Assembly: GCA_029204225.1 (NCBI GenBank)
Contig: CM055095.1
Span: 9,764,243-9,828,242 of the forward strand
Direction: 5' to 3'
Origin: Diphasiastrum complanatum
Lineage: Eukaryota; Streptophyta; Lycopodiopsida; Lycopodiales; Lycopodiaceae
DNA: 64,000 nucleotides
Made by a program: the position numbers and the translations under genes. Shown in pieces: positions 11,679 through 22,946 of the stretch. The notes beneath the pieces were generated by a model. It made no database searches and was not told the origin of the DNA. It was given only the letters and a program-made list of their open reading frames with translations. Each line of letters begins with the position of its first letter. The first letter of the stretch is position 1.

Positions 11679-14600
11679 ATGGCATCTATAAATGCATATC
11701 TTTTGGATACTAATGAAAGGCTCAACAAAACTAACTATTCTATATGGAAAGTTAGAATGGAATCCATCATGATCATGGAAGATCTGATGGAAATTGTAAA
11801 TGGTAAGGAGGGTGAACCTATTCATCCTCAAGAAAAAGCCAAATACATCAAGAGGTGCAATATTGCACTACATTGCATAAAAATGAATGTTGCAAATGAA
11901 CTCTTAAGAGAGGTAGGAGATTGCACTTCAGCTCAAGATGCTTGGGAGACTTTGCAAAAGGTCTATGAATCCAAGAACCAAACTAGAATGTTAGCTTTGA
12001 AGAATCAAATCTATAGAAGCTATCAAAAGAAAGGAGAGAGTGCACATACTTTTGTCCTAAGAGTAAAGGAATTGAACAAAGAGCTAGCCTTTATAGGTGA
12101 TCCTATCAAGGATGAAGAGCTTGTTCAACTCATATTGAATGGACTAAGCTTTTAATTTGACAATTTGGTTCAGGGATATGCAATTATGGGTAAGCTACCC
12201 ATACTTGAAGAACTCCAAGGCACACTCATGGCCGAGGAATCAAGAAGGAGCCAAATGCAAGAGAGGATGGATAGGCTTTCCATCCAAGGTGGAGATGACC
12301 AAGCTCTCTTCACCAAAGGCAAAGTCAAGTCCAAATGCAAAGGATCAACATTCAAGAAGTCTACAAAGCCTGAGGATCAAGAAGGACCCTCAAAGACATC
12401 TCCATCAACCACCAAAGTCAAGAAGGACAAATCAAAGGTGAAGTGCTACTATTGTAGCAAGATGGGGCATTATGCCTCGGAATGCTTCAAGAGGAAGCAA
12501 GATCAAAGCCAAGCCAACATGAGCAAAGAGGAGGAGGAGGAGAGTTCACATGAGGACTCTCTCATGATGTCCATATTTTCTTCAACAAGCTTCAAAGGAG
12601 AAGATCCTTGGTGGATTGACTCGGGTGCTAGTTCACACATGACTAGTAAAAGGGAGTTTTTCTCTTCTCTCTTATCTTATGATGGACCTATAAAGTCTAT
12701 CTATACAGCAAATGATGAAGCTTGTAAGATTGAAGGAGTTGGTAGCATTCCCCTTTGCTTAGGATCTTCCAAAAAGAAGAAGGTGTTTTGTACATTCCTA
12801 CAATAACAAAGAATCTACTAAGTATTGGCCAAATGGTAGACAATGGTTTCAATGTTGACTTTGCTTCAAATGAATGTTTCATCAAGAAGAAGGGTAAGAT
12901 AGTGGCTAAGGGCACTAGACTTGGCAAACTTTATAAGTTGGATGCATTTGTGGATACTAATGTTGTCATGTTGGCCGAGAAGAGCAAGATATCTACCTTT
13001 ACTTTATGGCACAAAAGACTTGGACATGTCAACTCGGGTTCCATGGAGGCTATGATCAAGGAGGAGTATGCTTTAGGCCTACCAAGGTCTATTGGGAAGG
13101 AAGACAAGGTTTGTGAAGCTTGTGCCTTATCCAAGCCACATAAGAAGGTGTTTCCTAACTCCATCACAAAGTCATCTCATCCTCTTGAACTCATACACTC
13201 GGATGTGCACATTGCTAGCACCAAATCTAATGGAGGTTCATCCATGTTTTTAACCTTCATTGATGACTATTCAAGATATTGTTGGGTGTTCTTACTTTCC
13301 TTCAAGTCTCAAGTATTTGATACTTTTGTAAAGTTCAAGTTGTTTGTGGAAAAGCATCATAATCATAGCATCAAGATTCTTAGAAGTGACAATGGTGGAG
13401 GATTCATCTCCAATGAGTTGAAGGCCTTTTGTGAGGAGGAAGGGATCAAGAAAGAGACTTCTTGTCCTTACACTCCTCAACAAAATGGAGTTGCTGAAAG
13501 AAGGAATAGAACATTATGTGAATGTTCTAAGGCTTTAAGATTAGATGCTTGTTTGCCCAAATCCTTTTGGGGTGAGTCTCTTGTATGTGCAAACTACTTG
13601 ATGAATAGGGTGTCTTGCAAAGCAATTGAAGGCAAAACTCCTTATGAGATGTTGTATGGAAAGAAGCCCAATCTTAATCACTTGAAAGTTTTTGGGTGTA
13701 TATGTTATGTGCATGTGCCGTTGGAAACAAGAACCAAGGAGGATCCATCTTCCACAAGAGGGATCATGCTTGGATATGCAAGCTCAAGCAAGGGCTACAA
13801 AGTCTATCTCCCATCCTTGAACAAATTTGTTGTTTCAAGGGATGTCATCTTTGATGAACATCATATGCATATGCTTGAAGAAGGCTCAAGTGCTCCAACA
13901 ATCAAGAAGAAGATGGCCGAGGAGCAAGATCTTGGTTTTGAGGAGGAGCTCATGGAGGAGCAAGCACCAAACCCACCTATCACACCAAGGAGATCTTCAA
14001 GGGCAAAAGTGGAGCCATCAAGGCTCACATATCAAGGCAAAGGACATCTCATCCACTTCTTATGCTTTATCTAGTTTTGAAGAACCATCTAATGTTGAAG
14101 ATGCATTGAACTCCAAAGAATGGTATAAAGCTATGTTGGATGAGTATGATGCCTTGATTGAGAATGAAACTTGGTTGCTTGTTGAGAGACCTCAAAGGAA
14201 TGTAATAGGATGCAAGTGGGTCTTCAAGCTTAAGTTGAATGCAAATGGGAGTGTTAACAGACATAAAGCAAGATTAGTTGCAAAAGGTTATGCTCAAGAG
14301 AGAGGGATAGACTATGAGGAAACTTTTGCACCCGTGGCCAAGATGGTCACAATAAGGCTAATCATTGCACTTGCATCACATTTTGGATGGATTCTATGTC
14401 AAATGGATGTCTCTAATGCTTTCTTGAATGGTTTTTTAGAAGAGGATATCTATATGGAGCAGCCACAAGGGTTCATCAAGCATGGAATGGAGAACAAAGT
14501 ATGCCATCTCCAAAGAAGCATCTATGGCTTGAAGCAAGCCTCGAGATCTTGGAATTCAAGACTACATTGCTATCTTATTTCACTTTCTTTTGCTCAAAGT

Positions 14601-15627
14601 GAATATGATCCCACTCTTTACATTAAGCTTGATGATGTTGGTATTGTACTTTTACTCATTTATGTAGATGACATCATCATTAGTGGAAATAGTGTTGATG
14701 GTATTGAAAAAATCAAGATAGATCTATCCTTAGAGTTCAAGATGGTAGATCTAGGGCATCCTCACTTCATCTTAGGCATAGAAGTACTTAGAGGGTCTGA
14801 TTTTATCTTTATAAGTCAAGTAAACTATGCTCAAAGTCTTTTGAAGGAGTTTAAGATGGAAGTATGCAAAAGTATTGACACACCAATGGAGCAAGATGTA
14901 AAAGTGCCAAATGAAGATGATGAAAGATCCTTCATGGACATCACTTTGTTTAGGCAGCTTATAGGTTCCTTAATGTGGATCACTATAACTAGACCAGATC
15001 TTAGCTTTAGTGTATGTAGGTTGAGCCAATCCATGCAAAAGCCATTGAATATCCATTGGAAAAAGGCTAAGAGGATTCTAAGATACGTCTCGGGTACATT
15101 AGATTTTGGGATTCTATATAGAGGAGATGTGATTAACTTTCATGCATTTAGTGATTCAGATTTTGCAGGGGACAAGAGGGATAGGAAATCAACAAGTGCC
15201 TATTCAACTTTCATAGGAGAAGGTGTGGTTTCATGGCTTTCAGAAAAAGCAAGAAACTATATCTGTATCTTCAACCGAGGCCGAGTACAAAGCTTTGACA
15301 ACCACTACAAAGGAGGTACTTTGGATCAAGAGATTATTGGTGGAACTAAAGATCATGGATTCAGAGGAGGCACCAATCATCTACAATGACAATATATCAG
15401 CCCAACACCTTGCATCTAACCCAATCTTCCATGCAAGATCTAAGCACATTGAGATATGCCATCACTTTGTGAGAGAAATGGTGCAAGCCAAGGAGATTGC
15501 TTTGGAGCATGTTCCAAGCAATGAATGTGTAGCTGATCTACTTACTAAACCACTTCAAAAGACACCTTTTATGAAGTTCAGATCATCACTTGGAGTGATT
15601 AGTAAAGCAATGATTGAACCAAGCTAG
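11679..15627 (+). pseudogene. copia gag-pol polyprotein, disrupted
   Basis: The ATG at 11679 opens gag: a DUF4219/UBN2-type capsid, a TAA at 12153-12155, then the CCHC knuckle CYYCSKMGHYASEC near 12445. The protease follows with WWIDSGASSHMT near 12610. The frame shifts near 12780 into the integrase: WHKRLGH, HSDVHIAS, RSDNGGGF and NGVAERRNRT, with the catalytic acids present. Another shift near 14045 leads to RT (GCKWVFKLK, QMDVSNAFLNG, YVDDIIISGN) and RNase H (SDSDFAGD). A third shift near 15240 leads to STEAEYKA and the C-terminus TKPLQKTPFMKFR. One stop and three single-base-type shifts break an otherwise well conserved frame; two of the shifts lie at A-runs. It is either recently inactivated or affected by sequencing error. 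Confidence 0.95.
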
Positions 15628-15630
15628 ATA

Positions 15631-15641
15631 GCGAGGAGGAG
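15631..15641 (+). promoter_or_regulatory. Polypurine tract of copia
   Basis: GCGAGGAGGAG lies immediately upstream of the 3' LTR. A polypurine tract here is the RNase H-resistant primer for plus-strand DNA synthesis. Confidence 0.8.
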
Positions 15642-16323
15642 TATTAAAAATTCACAATTCTAGCTTGACTAGTTTTGGTCATATGACTTGTAAATAGTTA
15701 GATGGTCATGATGTGGCTTGTCACACGTGCCAAATAGCATAGGATTCCATTCATAAGGATGTTCTCAAGTAGACCTAAGTGTTATAACCTTTGGAATGAG
15801 TCCAAATTATGCTTAGATACAAGGGAGAAAAAATAGGAGCTATTTTTGGTAATTTTTGCATTGTTGAGGGATCTCCAAGATGCCAACCTTAACTTGGTAG
15901 GGATGAAAGATCCACCAAAATTAGAATTAGGGATAGGTTTAGGGCTACTCATACCTGCCCAAAACCGTGATGGATCATGTATATATAGGTGATGATATCT
16001 CACCAAAATCAATCAAGCAATTTCATGTTTTTTCTCTCATAATGGTGCAATTGCTCTCTATGTTCATAATTGTTTGAGTACTTGTGATTACTAATGATTA
16101 TAGGATTGAATGTAGGTCTGGTGTACAGTACTCAGACTGTGGGAGGCTGTACTTTCACACGTGTGAAGCCTTCTTCAAGGATTTGGGCCATTTAGTGAGG
16201 TTCAAGCATAGATTTTTGATGGATTTTGATGGTTCAACTTGTGCTAATCTTATGAAATCATAATCTATTGTTTCCCTCATCATTTCAAGTGTTTTAGGAT
16301 CCTTATTTGCTGTAATTTTTACA
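15642..16323 (+). repeat. 3' LTR of young copia element
   Basis: Matches 10187-10867 almost base for base. Differences seen include TA for TG at the second base, TTATAACC for TTAGAACC, AGATGCC for AGATTCC, TTAGAATT for TTAGCATT, an extra C in CTGCCCAAAA, and TTTCCC for TTTTCC. It is followed not by unrelated DNA but by a second primer-binding site. Confidence 0.95.
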
Positions 16324-16605
16324 TGGTATCAGAGCCTAAAGGCTGAAATGAGCTAAATCCTTTCATAGAGGAGGCTTTCTAGCATTCAAGGAGAGGGAAG
16401 ATCAGAGTTTTGGGGACTCTTCAAGGCTGTTCTAAGGTGTAGTAGACACCTCCTAAAGTGATTTAGGTTCAGTCCAACCATTGCTTGACTTATGCACCAA
16501 ATTAGATCAATTTTTCATCAATTTTGATCATTTTTTGCTTGTGATTGGATAGTAGATTGTGTTGCATTCTCATTAAGTTCCATTTAGATCTTTTACAAGT
16601 GATTT
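16324..16605 (+). mobile_element. Second, truncated copia leader joined to the 3' LTR
   Basis: TGGTATCAGAGCC and the next bases repeat the element leader from 10868. About 244 bp are then missing (10904 to about 11148), and the match resumes at TTTCATAGAGGAGGC and runs to TTTTACAAGTGATTTT at 16605, equivalent to about 11393. The 3' LTR is therefore also the 5' LTR of a second element of which only this leader piece remains. Such tandem arrays arise by LTR-LTR recombination or by insertion next to a related copy. Confidence 0.9.
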
Positions 16606-17885
16606 TCAAACAAAGAAAAATTCATGCCATTTTGTCGAGAATGTGGATATGGACATTGCTATAAAGACTGTGCAGCCAGACCAAAAGTACCATCTACAAC
16701 GACTCTGGTGAACATGATTTTCATCAAACCAAGACAAGTAGTTCGACCAATGTTACGAAGATCCAACGATGAACCCGCTTCACCCATAATGGTTGTCACA
16801 AGAGCTCAAAAGTAAAAAGAAGTTTCTCTTGAACCCGTAGTCAAAAATAAATAAATACCATAATATGAGACAATGGATAAAAGACATTCAAGAAGAATAA
16901 ACAATACAAAATGCTAGAGTTGCTACTATGAATCCTCCTGTGCAAGTTGTGCCAATGAATCTACCCGATTCTTTGCAAAGGTCGCATCAAAGAACTGATG
17001 TAAATACTCAGTTACAGCAACGTGTAGAACCATTCAAGATGATAGAATCAGAGATCTCACAAATAGAGTTCATTGTGAATAACTTTTCAAGTAAGATGGA
17101 TATAACTCTGGGTGAGTGATTGTGGTTGGTACCTCATGCCCAAGAAGTACTATCAGATCGATTTACCAAGACAGAGACCAAAATCCAATGTGAATCGTTA
17201 TATTTTGCGAGATTTGAAGAGTCAAATGAGATTCTCAATATAGGGGCAACGTTGGAAACTGAGCAGCACAATATCACCTTGCCAATTCAACATAAATACT
17301 TTGATTGAGAGGCATCCATGATAGATGGAGGATCTGGAGTTAATTTCATTTCTTCCAAACGTTGTGCAAAGTGGGGTTTTTTTGCAATCAAGTTGGCTAA
17401 TCAGTTGAGTGTCGAGCTCAAAGGAATCGGATTTTATTGGGACGTCCTTGATTACGAGTTGCGCAAGTAATTTGCGCAAGTAATTCATATTTGAGAAATG
17501 GGCCATTACATATTATTGATCCAACCAGATTAAAGTTCTGGCGGATTCCATATCGACCTCCAACGAAACCGCCAAAAGCAGTCATATCGAAGGAAGGCAA
17601 GCCATCAGGACCTATGACGAAAAATGATTCAAAAATTGGTGAGCAAGTTGTCGTGCCACCTTTGTTGGACAAAGTTAAAGGAAAGATGGATGTAAATCTT
17701 GATGCCTAAAGTTAAATCTCTTTGAAGTTACAAACACCGCTGGCCAAGAAATCCATAAGTAAAACTAAAGTTAACTCCTTAGAACAAAAACGAGCAGATG
17801 AAGTGCATTTCAGGCGTTACACTTTTGATGACATGGCCATTATCTTACCAAAAGCTCTTCAAGCCCATGAAACTTTCCTAACACA
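16606..17885 (+). mobile_element. Deleted Ty3-type element fragment (zinc finger, protease, linker)
   Basis: A decayed relative of the Ty3 element at 34.6-39.9 kb. The Cys/His motif FCRECGYGHCYKDC at 16625-16668 and MVVTRAQK near 16790 match that element (FCRDCGYGHCYKDC, MVVTRAQK). The protease piece near 17320 reads MIDGGSGVNFIS. Later matches are DPTRLKF near 17518, PPLLDK near 17660 and HFRRYTFDDMAIILPKA near 17808. A large part of the protease domain is deleted near 17480. The pieces lie in different frames with stops. The left end joins the truncated copia leader at 16605. Confidence 0.85.
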
Positions 17886-18455
17886 ACTATGTTTGCTATA
17901 TAAACTATTGTTGGGTTCACGAGAGATACAATCATGCAAAAGGACCCATCCCATCCCTTTATCCAATTGCCAGCCTCTGCTTTCAAAGAGAGCTCTCTTG
18001 ACATTTTTGGATTTTGGAGTGTATGCATATTGGTGCTATGTGTACAGTTTTTTAACATTACCAATCTCGAGCTCATGTCATGCGATTCCAAGCTAGTGCA
18101 TCGTTTTAGGCCACATATGTCACCAATTCTAAACTCATGCCTGACATTGAAGGCTAGAGATTTTTCAGTGCCACCAATTATCCGGTCATGCATGCAGTTC
18201 CGAGTTGATGCATGCAATGCACCTTTTCGCACGACAATCTTTTCAAAAGTCTTGTGAATGCATAATGCCCTACATCTCTAAGCATCTTTAGGGTGGACTT
18301 TTCTGCAAACAAGACAATGCCCAGAAAAAGCTCAACTTAATGTGAAACGACCGTTAAATTCTTGCCTTCTTGCAAATGCAAAACAATTGGATCGGGACCA
18401 ATCTTCAAGGGGGCATCGCCAGCCGCTATTACAGAATAATAATATACCTTATATT

Positions 18456-18456
<1 letters not shown>
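17886..18456. other. Upstream region of PEX11
   Basis: No coding signal. It lies between the Ty3 relic and the PEX11 start and probably holds the PEX11 promoter. AT-rich TAATAATATACCTTATATTT at 18438-18456 sits just before the GA tract, but a specific TATA box cannot be assigned. Confidence 0.4.

Positions 18457-18486
<30 letters not shown>
18457..18486 (+). repeat. (GA)n microsatellite in PEX11 5' UTR
   Basis: About 14 GA units end 20 bp before the PEX11 ATG. The tract is read through in the PEX11 frame without a stop, but there is no ATG upstream in that frame, so it should be leader rather than protein. GA-rich leaders are common in plant genes and may influence transcription start. Confidence 0.8.
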
Positions 18487-18489
<3 letters not shown>

Positions 18490-18505
18490 TGTTATTTGGC
18501 TGGGG

Positions 18506-18874
18506 ATGGCGGCAGCTTCTTCCGCTGGATCGGAAGGGGCGAAGAGGCCCTTTCTGCTGCACCTGGAGGCCTACCTTGCTCGGCGCGATGGCGTGGACAA
18601 GCTTCTGAAGATCATGCGCTACACTTCCAAGCTCCTCATCTCCTCCCAACACCTTGTGGCCAACACCAACCCTGCCGTGGTTGCCAGGCTGAGGGAGTTC
18701 GAGGCCAGTGTGGGCACCAGCAGGAAGGCTTTCCGCTTGGGAAAATTTGTGCAGGACCTGAATGCGCTGCGGGGAAGTAGCAGCAATTTCAGTTCCAAGG
18801 AAGGAATTCTTGAGCTCATTGCTTATGGTGGCGAAGGAATCTACTATTTTGTTGAACAATTTATCTGGCTGGTA

Positions 18875-18906
<32 letters not shown>

Positions 18907-19699
18907 GTGAAGATGTTCCTCTTGATTATTAATTCGTTTATAAAAATCTGCCATTTATATTAAATTTGTACGTAAAGATGCTCCCCTTCATATCAAATTT
19001 GTGCGTGAAGATGCTGCCTTTAGTATCTAATTTGTATGCAAAGATGCTCCCCTTATATCTTATTTGTATGTGAAGATGTTTGCCTCTGTATTTAAATTAT
19101 ATGCACAAATGCTCCCATTCGTATCTAATTTGTAAGTGAAGATGCTCCCCTTTAAATCAATTTATATGTAAAGATGCTCCCATCTATATTTAGTTTGTCT
19201 GCCCTTTTTATCTAATGTGTATGTCAACTTGCTTCCATTTATGGCTACAAAGATGCTCCCCTTTGCGTCAAACTTGTATGTAACGATGCCCTTTTCTCTG
19301 TAACAGGCCAAGGCAGGGCTCATTGACAAACGCTATTCTAAGAAGTTGCAGAAGCTGAGCGCTTGGGCTGAATTCATAGGCTATTTTGGCAGTGTCAGTC
19401 TCAAGGCTTTGGAAATATTAGCACTACTTGATCAAGAAACAAAAATTATCGATGGGTTCCGGAAGAAGAGTGAAGGAGGTGAAAAGGAACTACCTGCAGA
19501 TTTAGCGAAGCAGCTTCACAAGTTGCAAGCAAAAAGGTTCATGAAGGCATTGTCACTTATACAGGATTTTGCAGACAGTCTTCTTTCCTTGAGTGATATT
19601 TTAGATGAAAGGGGGGTGCTAGCAAACCCCTCTTTATTGGCATTTTCAGGGCTTGTTTCTGCTTTGATTAGTGCTCATAAAAATTGGCTAAGCTCATAG
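18506..19699 (+). CDS. PEX11: Peroxisomal membrane protein 11 (PEX11A type)
   Basis: PEX11 proteins sit in the peroxisome membrane and drive its elongation and division. Two exons, 18506-18871 and 19307-19699, join in phase 0 into 252 residues, the usual length for plant PEX11. The donor is CTG|GTACTC and the acceptor TAACAG|GCC. Family signatures are the N-terminal [31 protein letters not shown] (near residues 75-90), [17 protein letters not shown] at the exon junction, [19 protein letters not shown], and a hydrophobic C-terminus ending SAHKNWLSS. The ending and overall pattern fit the PEX11A subgroup (recalled, not searched). ATG 18506 is the first in-frame ATG. Exon 1 is GC-rich and the frame is intact, in contrast to the surrounding mobile DNA, so this is a functional-looking host gene. 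Confidence 0.95.
18872..19306 (+). repeat. PEX11 intron made of degenerate tandem units
   Basis: The single intron starts with a CT then CA microsatellite right at the splice donor (18874-18907). The rest is built from about nine or ten diverged units of roughly 35-45 bp. The core words are TATCTAATTTGTATG followed by AAGATGCTCCCCTT, for example near 18970, 19010, 19055, 19110, 19150 and 19250. Confidence 0.8.
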
Positions 19700-22600
19700 A
19701 GACATGATCTTGTACTGATCATCCACCTCTTACCATTAACAGCTATGTTTACCCCTCCAAGTTCTACATTTTCCACTATTCAATACCTTTATTGAGTGTG
19801 ATTTCGTCAGGCTTGACTGACATGTCCCAAATTTCCTAAATGGCAAAAGGAAGCTTTCCATGGTCAATGTATTGCTGGTGTGCATCTGTTGGTCTCAAAC
19901 TCATGCTGTGCCATTTTTTGAGATTAAGACCTGTCACCTGACCTCTGTGATGGCTTTTACGAGTTACAAAAGTTTAGACTCATCATTAAGAAACTCCTAA
20001 CATCTCCTAAGATTACTATTATGGTTTTAGGCAAAGATTGGGTGGTGAATGCATGAGCAATTTGAAGAGCGTCATTTTATGGGTATGGAATTTTTAGTTC
20101 TCAATGAACAATTCTGGAATTTTTGAATTAATCTTACCATTAGGAAACAATATCAGATTGGATTAGCCCAACCACCTTTTCTGATTTTTCAGAACTTCTA
20201 AGTTCCAGTGTTGATGTAAGCAAGTAACTCATGATGCAATTAAAATCATTCACTAACATTCTGTTTAAACTTATGAATCCTGTTCGTGCAGCAAATTGAT
20301 GGCATACATGTCTTGGATAGTCATAGATGCACACGCGAATTGATACTTAGGCCAGGTGGTATCCACACTCATTTCTATCGTGACCTCCACACATGCTAGA
20401 ATCTCACTCCACACATCACAATTGAGAGAATCCACTCTAGTTTGGTTGAGAGAATCTTTAACCCTAGCACAGAATTATTTAGATCTACCTCTTGACTTTG
20501 TGACTCATGGATATATGTGCCACTTGTCACTTGGGAGTCTAGTTCTCAACACCCCTAGACTCTAGGAACCTTGAGAAAATTACACAACCGTCCTAGTAGA
20601 CATAAGTAGAACCTCAAGGTGTATTTATTTCATTGGCAGGGTGCACCTGAAAATAGATCATCCTAAGATAGACTCCTACTTGGTTTGATCAATAATGTGT
20701 CACATAGTTTGATGAATAATGTGTCACATAGTTTTGTGCGGTGCATTAAATTACACTTGTGTTTGAGTTGTTTGCTTGATGATGTGATGTGGGTACAAAG
20801 CCTTAGTTCTTTGTTTATGATCTATTCCAAGAAAGCGTGTAAAGAGTTCTATATGGGAGTAGAGTTGTGTGTGCATCTTAAACCATGTCGAAATTTCTCC
20901 AATATGGTATCGAAGTTTATTGTATGCCAACCATTTTCCTACATGATATTGGAGTCAAAGGTAGGATCTTGACTTCTTGAGTCCTTCTATGATGTTCCTA
21001 CAGTGTTTTGAATTTGTACTTTGGAATAGTACTTGAGGTAAGAAAGTCCCTCAATATGCAGTAAAGAGATGAGGCATCCCTCTTGTCTTGTAAAACCCTA
21101 AAATGTTCAGAGATACCCTAAAAGTGTGCCGGGTGCAATAACCCTAGCATGATGTCTTAACAATGTTGTGATATCTTGCAATTATAATTGTGGAGAAAAA
21201 CCTCAAATCGAGTATTGTGGAAATTGGTGCCAACTTTGTCTGTGGACTATGAAACCCTGCACTATTTTTGTGAGAGAAAATGAGGAAGTCTTGTGAGGTC
21301 CTAGAACGAGGTTGGAGAAAATTGTCGCATGTGCTCCAAGAAAGTCCTAGTGGACTGTTCTCATTATCAATAACCATTCAATGCATAACTTGCAAAGCAC
21401 ATAGAAATGAAGTATGACATATTTTGTTTTTAGAAGCCATACAAGGGAGCTGGTACATTAACCAAAAGAGCAAAACGATTTGAAAACTCCCACATTTAAA
21501 TGATTGAAAGCAATCGTGTATTCTACAAATCACTAAATTGCATGCAATCTTCAAGAAGGGGGTACTTTGCTTACAATAGTCTCACAAAGAGCTATTGAAG
21601 CCATTATAAAGAGCAAAGACGAGTTGAATGCACCTTTGCATCACTTGTTACTAGAAATTGCATTTACATGAAGTAGTATCATACCAAGGGAGCTAAAAAG
21701 TCTAGGTGCATAGTTGGAGAAAGTTAAGGGTGGCATCGACACTAGCCAAAAGGAATGTGATTACTCCATATCATTCCAAAACATCAACCAGAGAAAGAGT
21801 CAAGTAGGTGCAAGTGACATCAAACCTTAAATTGATGGGAAAAAATCTACAAGTTAAGTTGTTTGAAAGTACATTTTTGTAGTTGTATCTTGAGTGACGA
21901 TGGATCTACTTACATTGTTGGCTTGCTAAGTAGATCAAAAGGAAACTCAAAAGTCAACCATCGCTAAAAGCTATTGCATAAGAATAAAGTATGCTTGAAT
22001 CCTTGGAAAAACCTTGAAGAAGAAGAAGCTATCTTCAAAAAAGAAATAAATTCTCTAGAGCATACAAAACAAGAGAACTTTGCATGCATGTTTGTGTTGA
22101 AATTAATAAAAAGTAAATGACAACTGTGATGTTATTGAGAAAAAAAAGTTATTATCAAAATGTGAGAAATAGATTATCGAGGTGTTAGATTGCTTTGCAT
22201 GTAAATTTTGAAGGAAAGTTTTGGTTGTATATTTTTGTGAGTATTAAAAAAATTTCATGCAACAAGGTGCTTGTTGTCCACATGGAGTAAGCATAGCTAA
22301 ATCTTTCTGGTTTGGGTTTGGGTAGCAAGCAGCTATTGTCAAGTGTGGTCTAGTAAGGTGAAAGCATGGTTTGTACCTTGGTGGGGTGCAAGACTACACA
22401 ATTGATTTTATAGAGGGCCTATTGATGAGAAGGGTACCCCCTTGAGATGATTGTAGCACATAAGTAGTCTCTTGATGTATATGTTAGTTGCAAATTGTTC
22501 AACTGTTTGTATAGGGAACTTGATGAGTTAGTGTGATTTCAAGCCACTATCAAGGCAATTGTGCATATAAGTGGTATGAGACACTTGGGCATGTGACACT

Positions 22601-22903
22601 TGGCATCGACCTTGAAGTTGAGTGAGGTGTAATTGGGCTTACAAGTTGTTCATCGAGATGAATCGAGAAAATATGAAACACTGACTCCCAAAAACACATG
22701 TCCAAGAATACTCACAAGGCCTGCTACTCAAACTGGTAACCTACATTTACCAGGTGCTACCATATACCCTCGATACAGCCAATAGAGATGTGACCAAAAT
22801 GAGAATTTTAATTCATGAAAAGAAAAAAGTTAAAGAAACAAGTATTATTTTGGATATTGAACAATGTGACATACCTCCCATTGATCCAGACATTGTCAAT
22901 AAT
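19700..22903. other. Intergenic region downstream of PEX11
   Basis: No protein family, RNA gene or long repeat recognised. A 24-bp unit (TGATNAATAATGTGTCACAT core) is repeated in tandem at about 20687-20736. Open frames here are short, lack motifs and are probably chance. Confidence 0.45.
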
Positions 22904-22946
22904 AATATTAGCACTACTTGATCAAGAAACAAAAATAATAGATGGG
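22904..22946 (+). pseudogene. Copy of a piece of PEX11 exon 2
   Basis: 43 bp match PEX11 exon 2 at 19414-19456 with two mismatches, including a 33-bp perfect run. In frame it still reads [14 protein letters not shown]. Nothing else from PEX11 is recognisable on either side, so this is a small transferred fragment, not a second gene. Confidence 0.85.

Larger units (their letters stand above)
10187..16323 (+). mobile_element. Young Ty1/copia retrotransposon, complete structure, broken coding
   Basis: The parts in order are: LTR (10187-10867), primer site, leader, gag-pol (11679-15627), a purine-rich tract GCGAGGAGGAG (15631-15641) and LTR (15642-16323), about 6.1 kb in total. Domain order gag, protease, integrase, RT, RNase H is the copia order. 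The 3' LTR starts TATT where the 5' LTR starts TGTT. No target-site duplication can be checked because the right side continues into a second leader rather than into flanking DNA. Confidence 0.95.

Noticed and set aside
18457-18505. Start of PEX11 at the GA tract
   Set aside because: The frame is open, but there is no ATG before 18506; an upstream start would need a TTG codon and would add Arg-Glu repeats unknown in PEX11.
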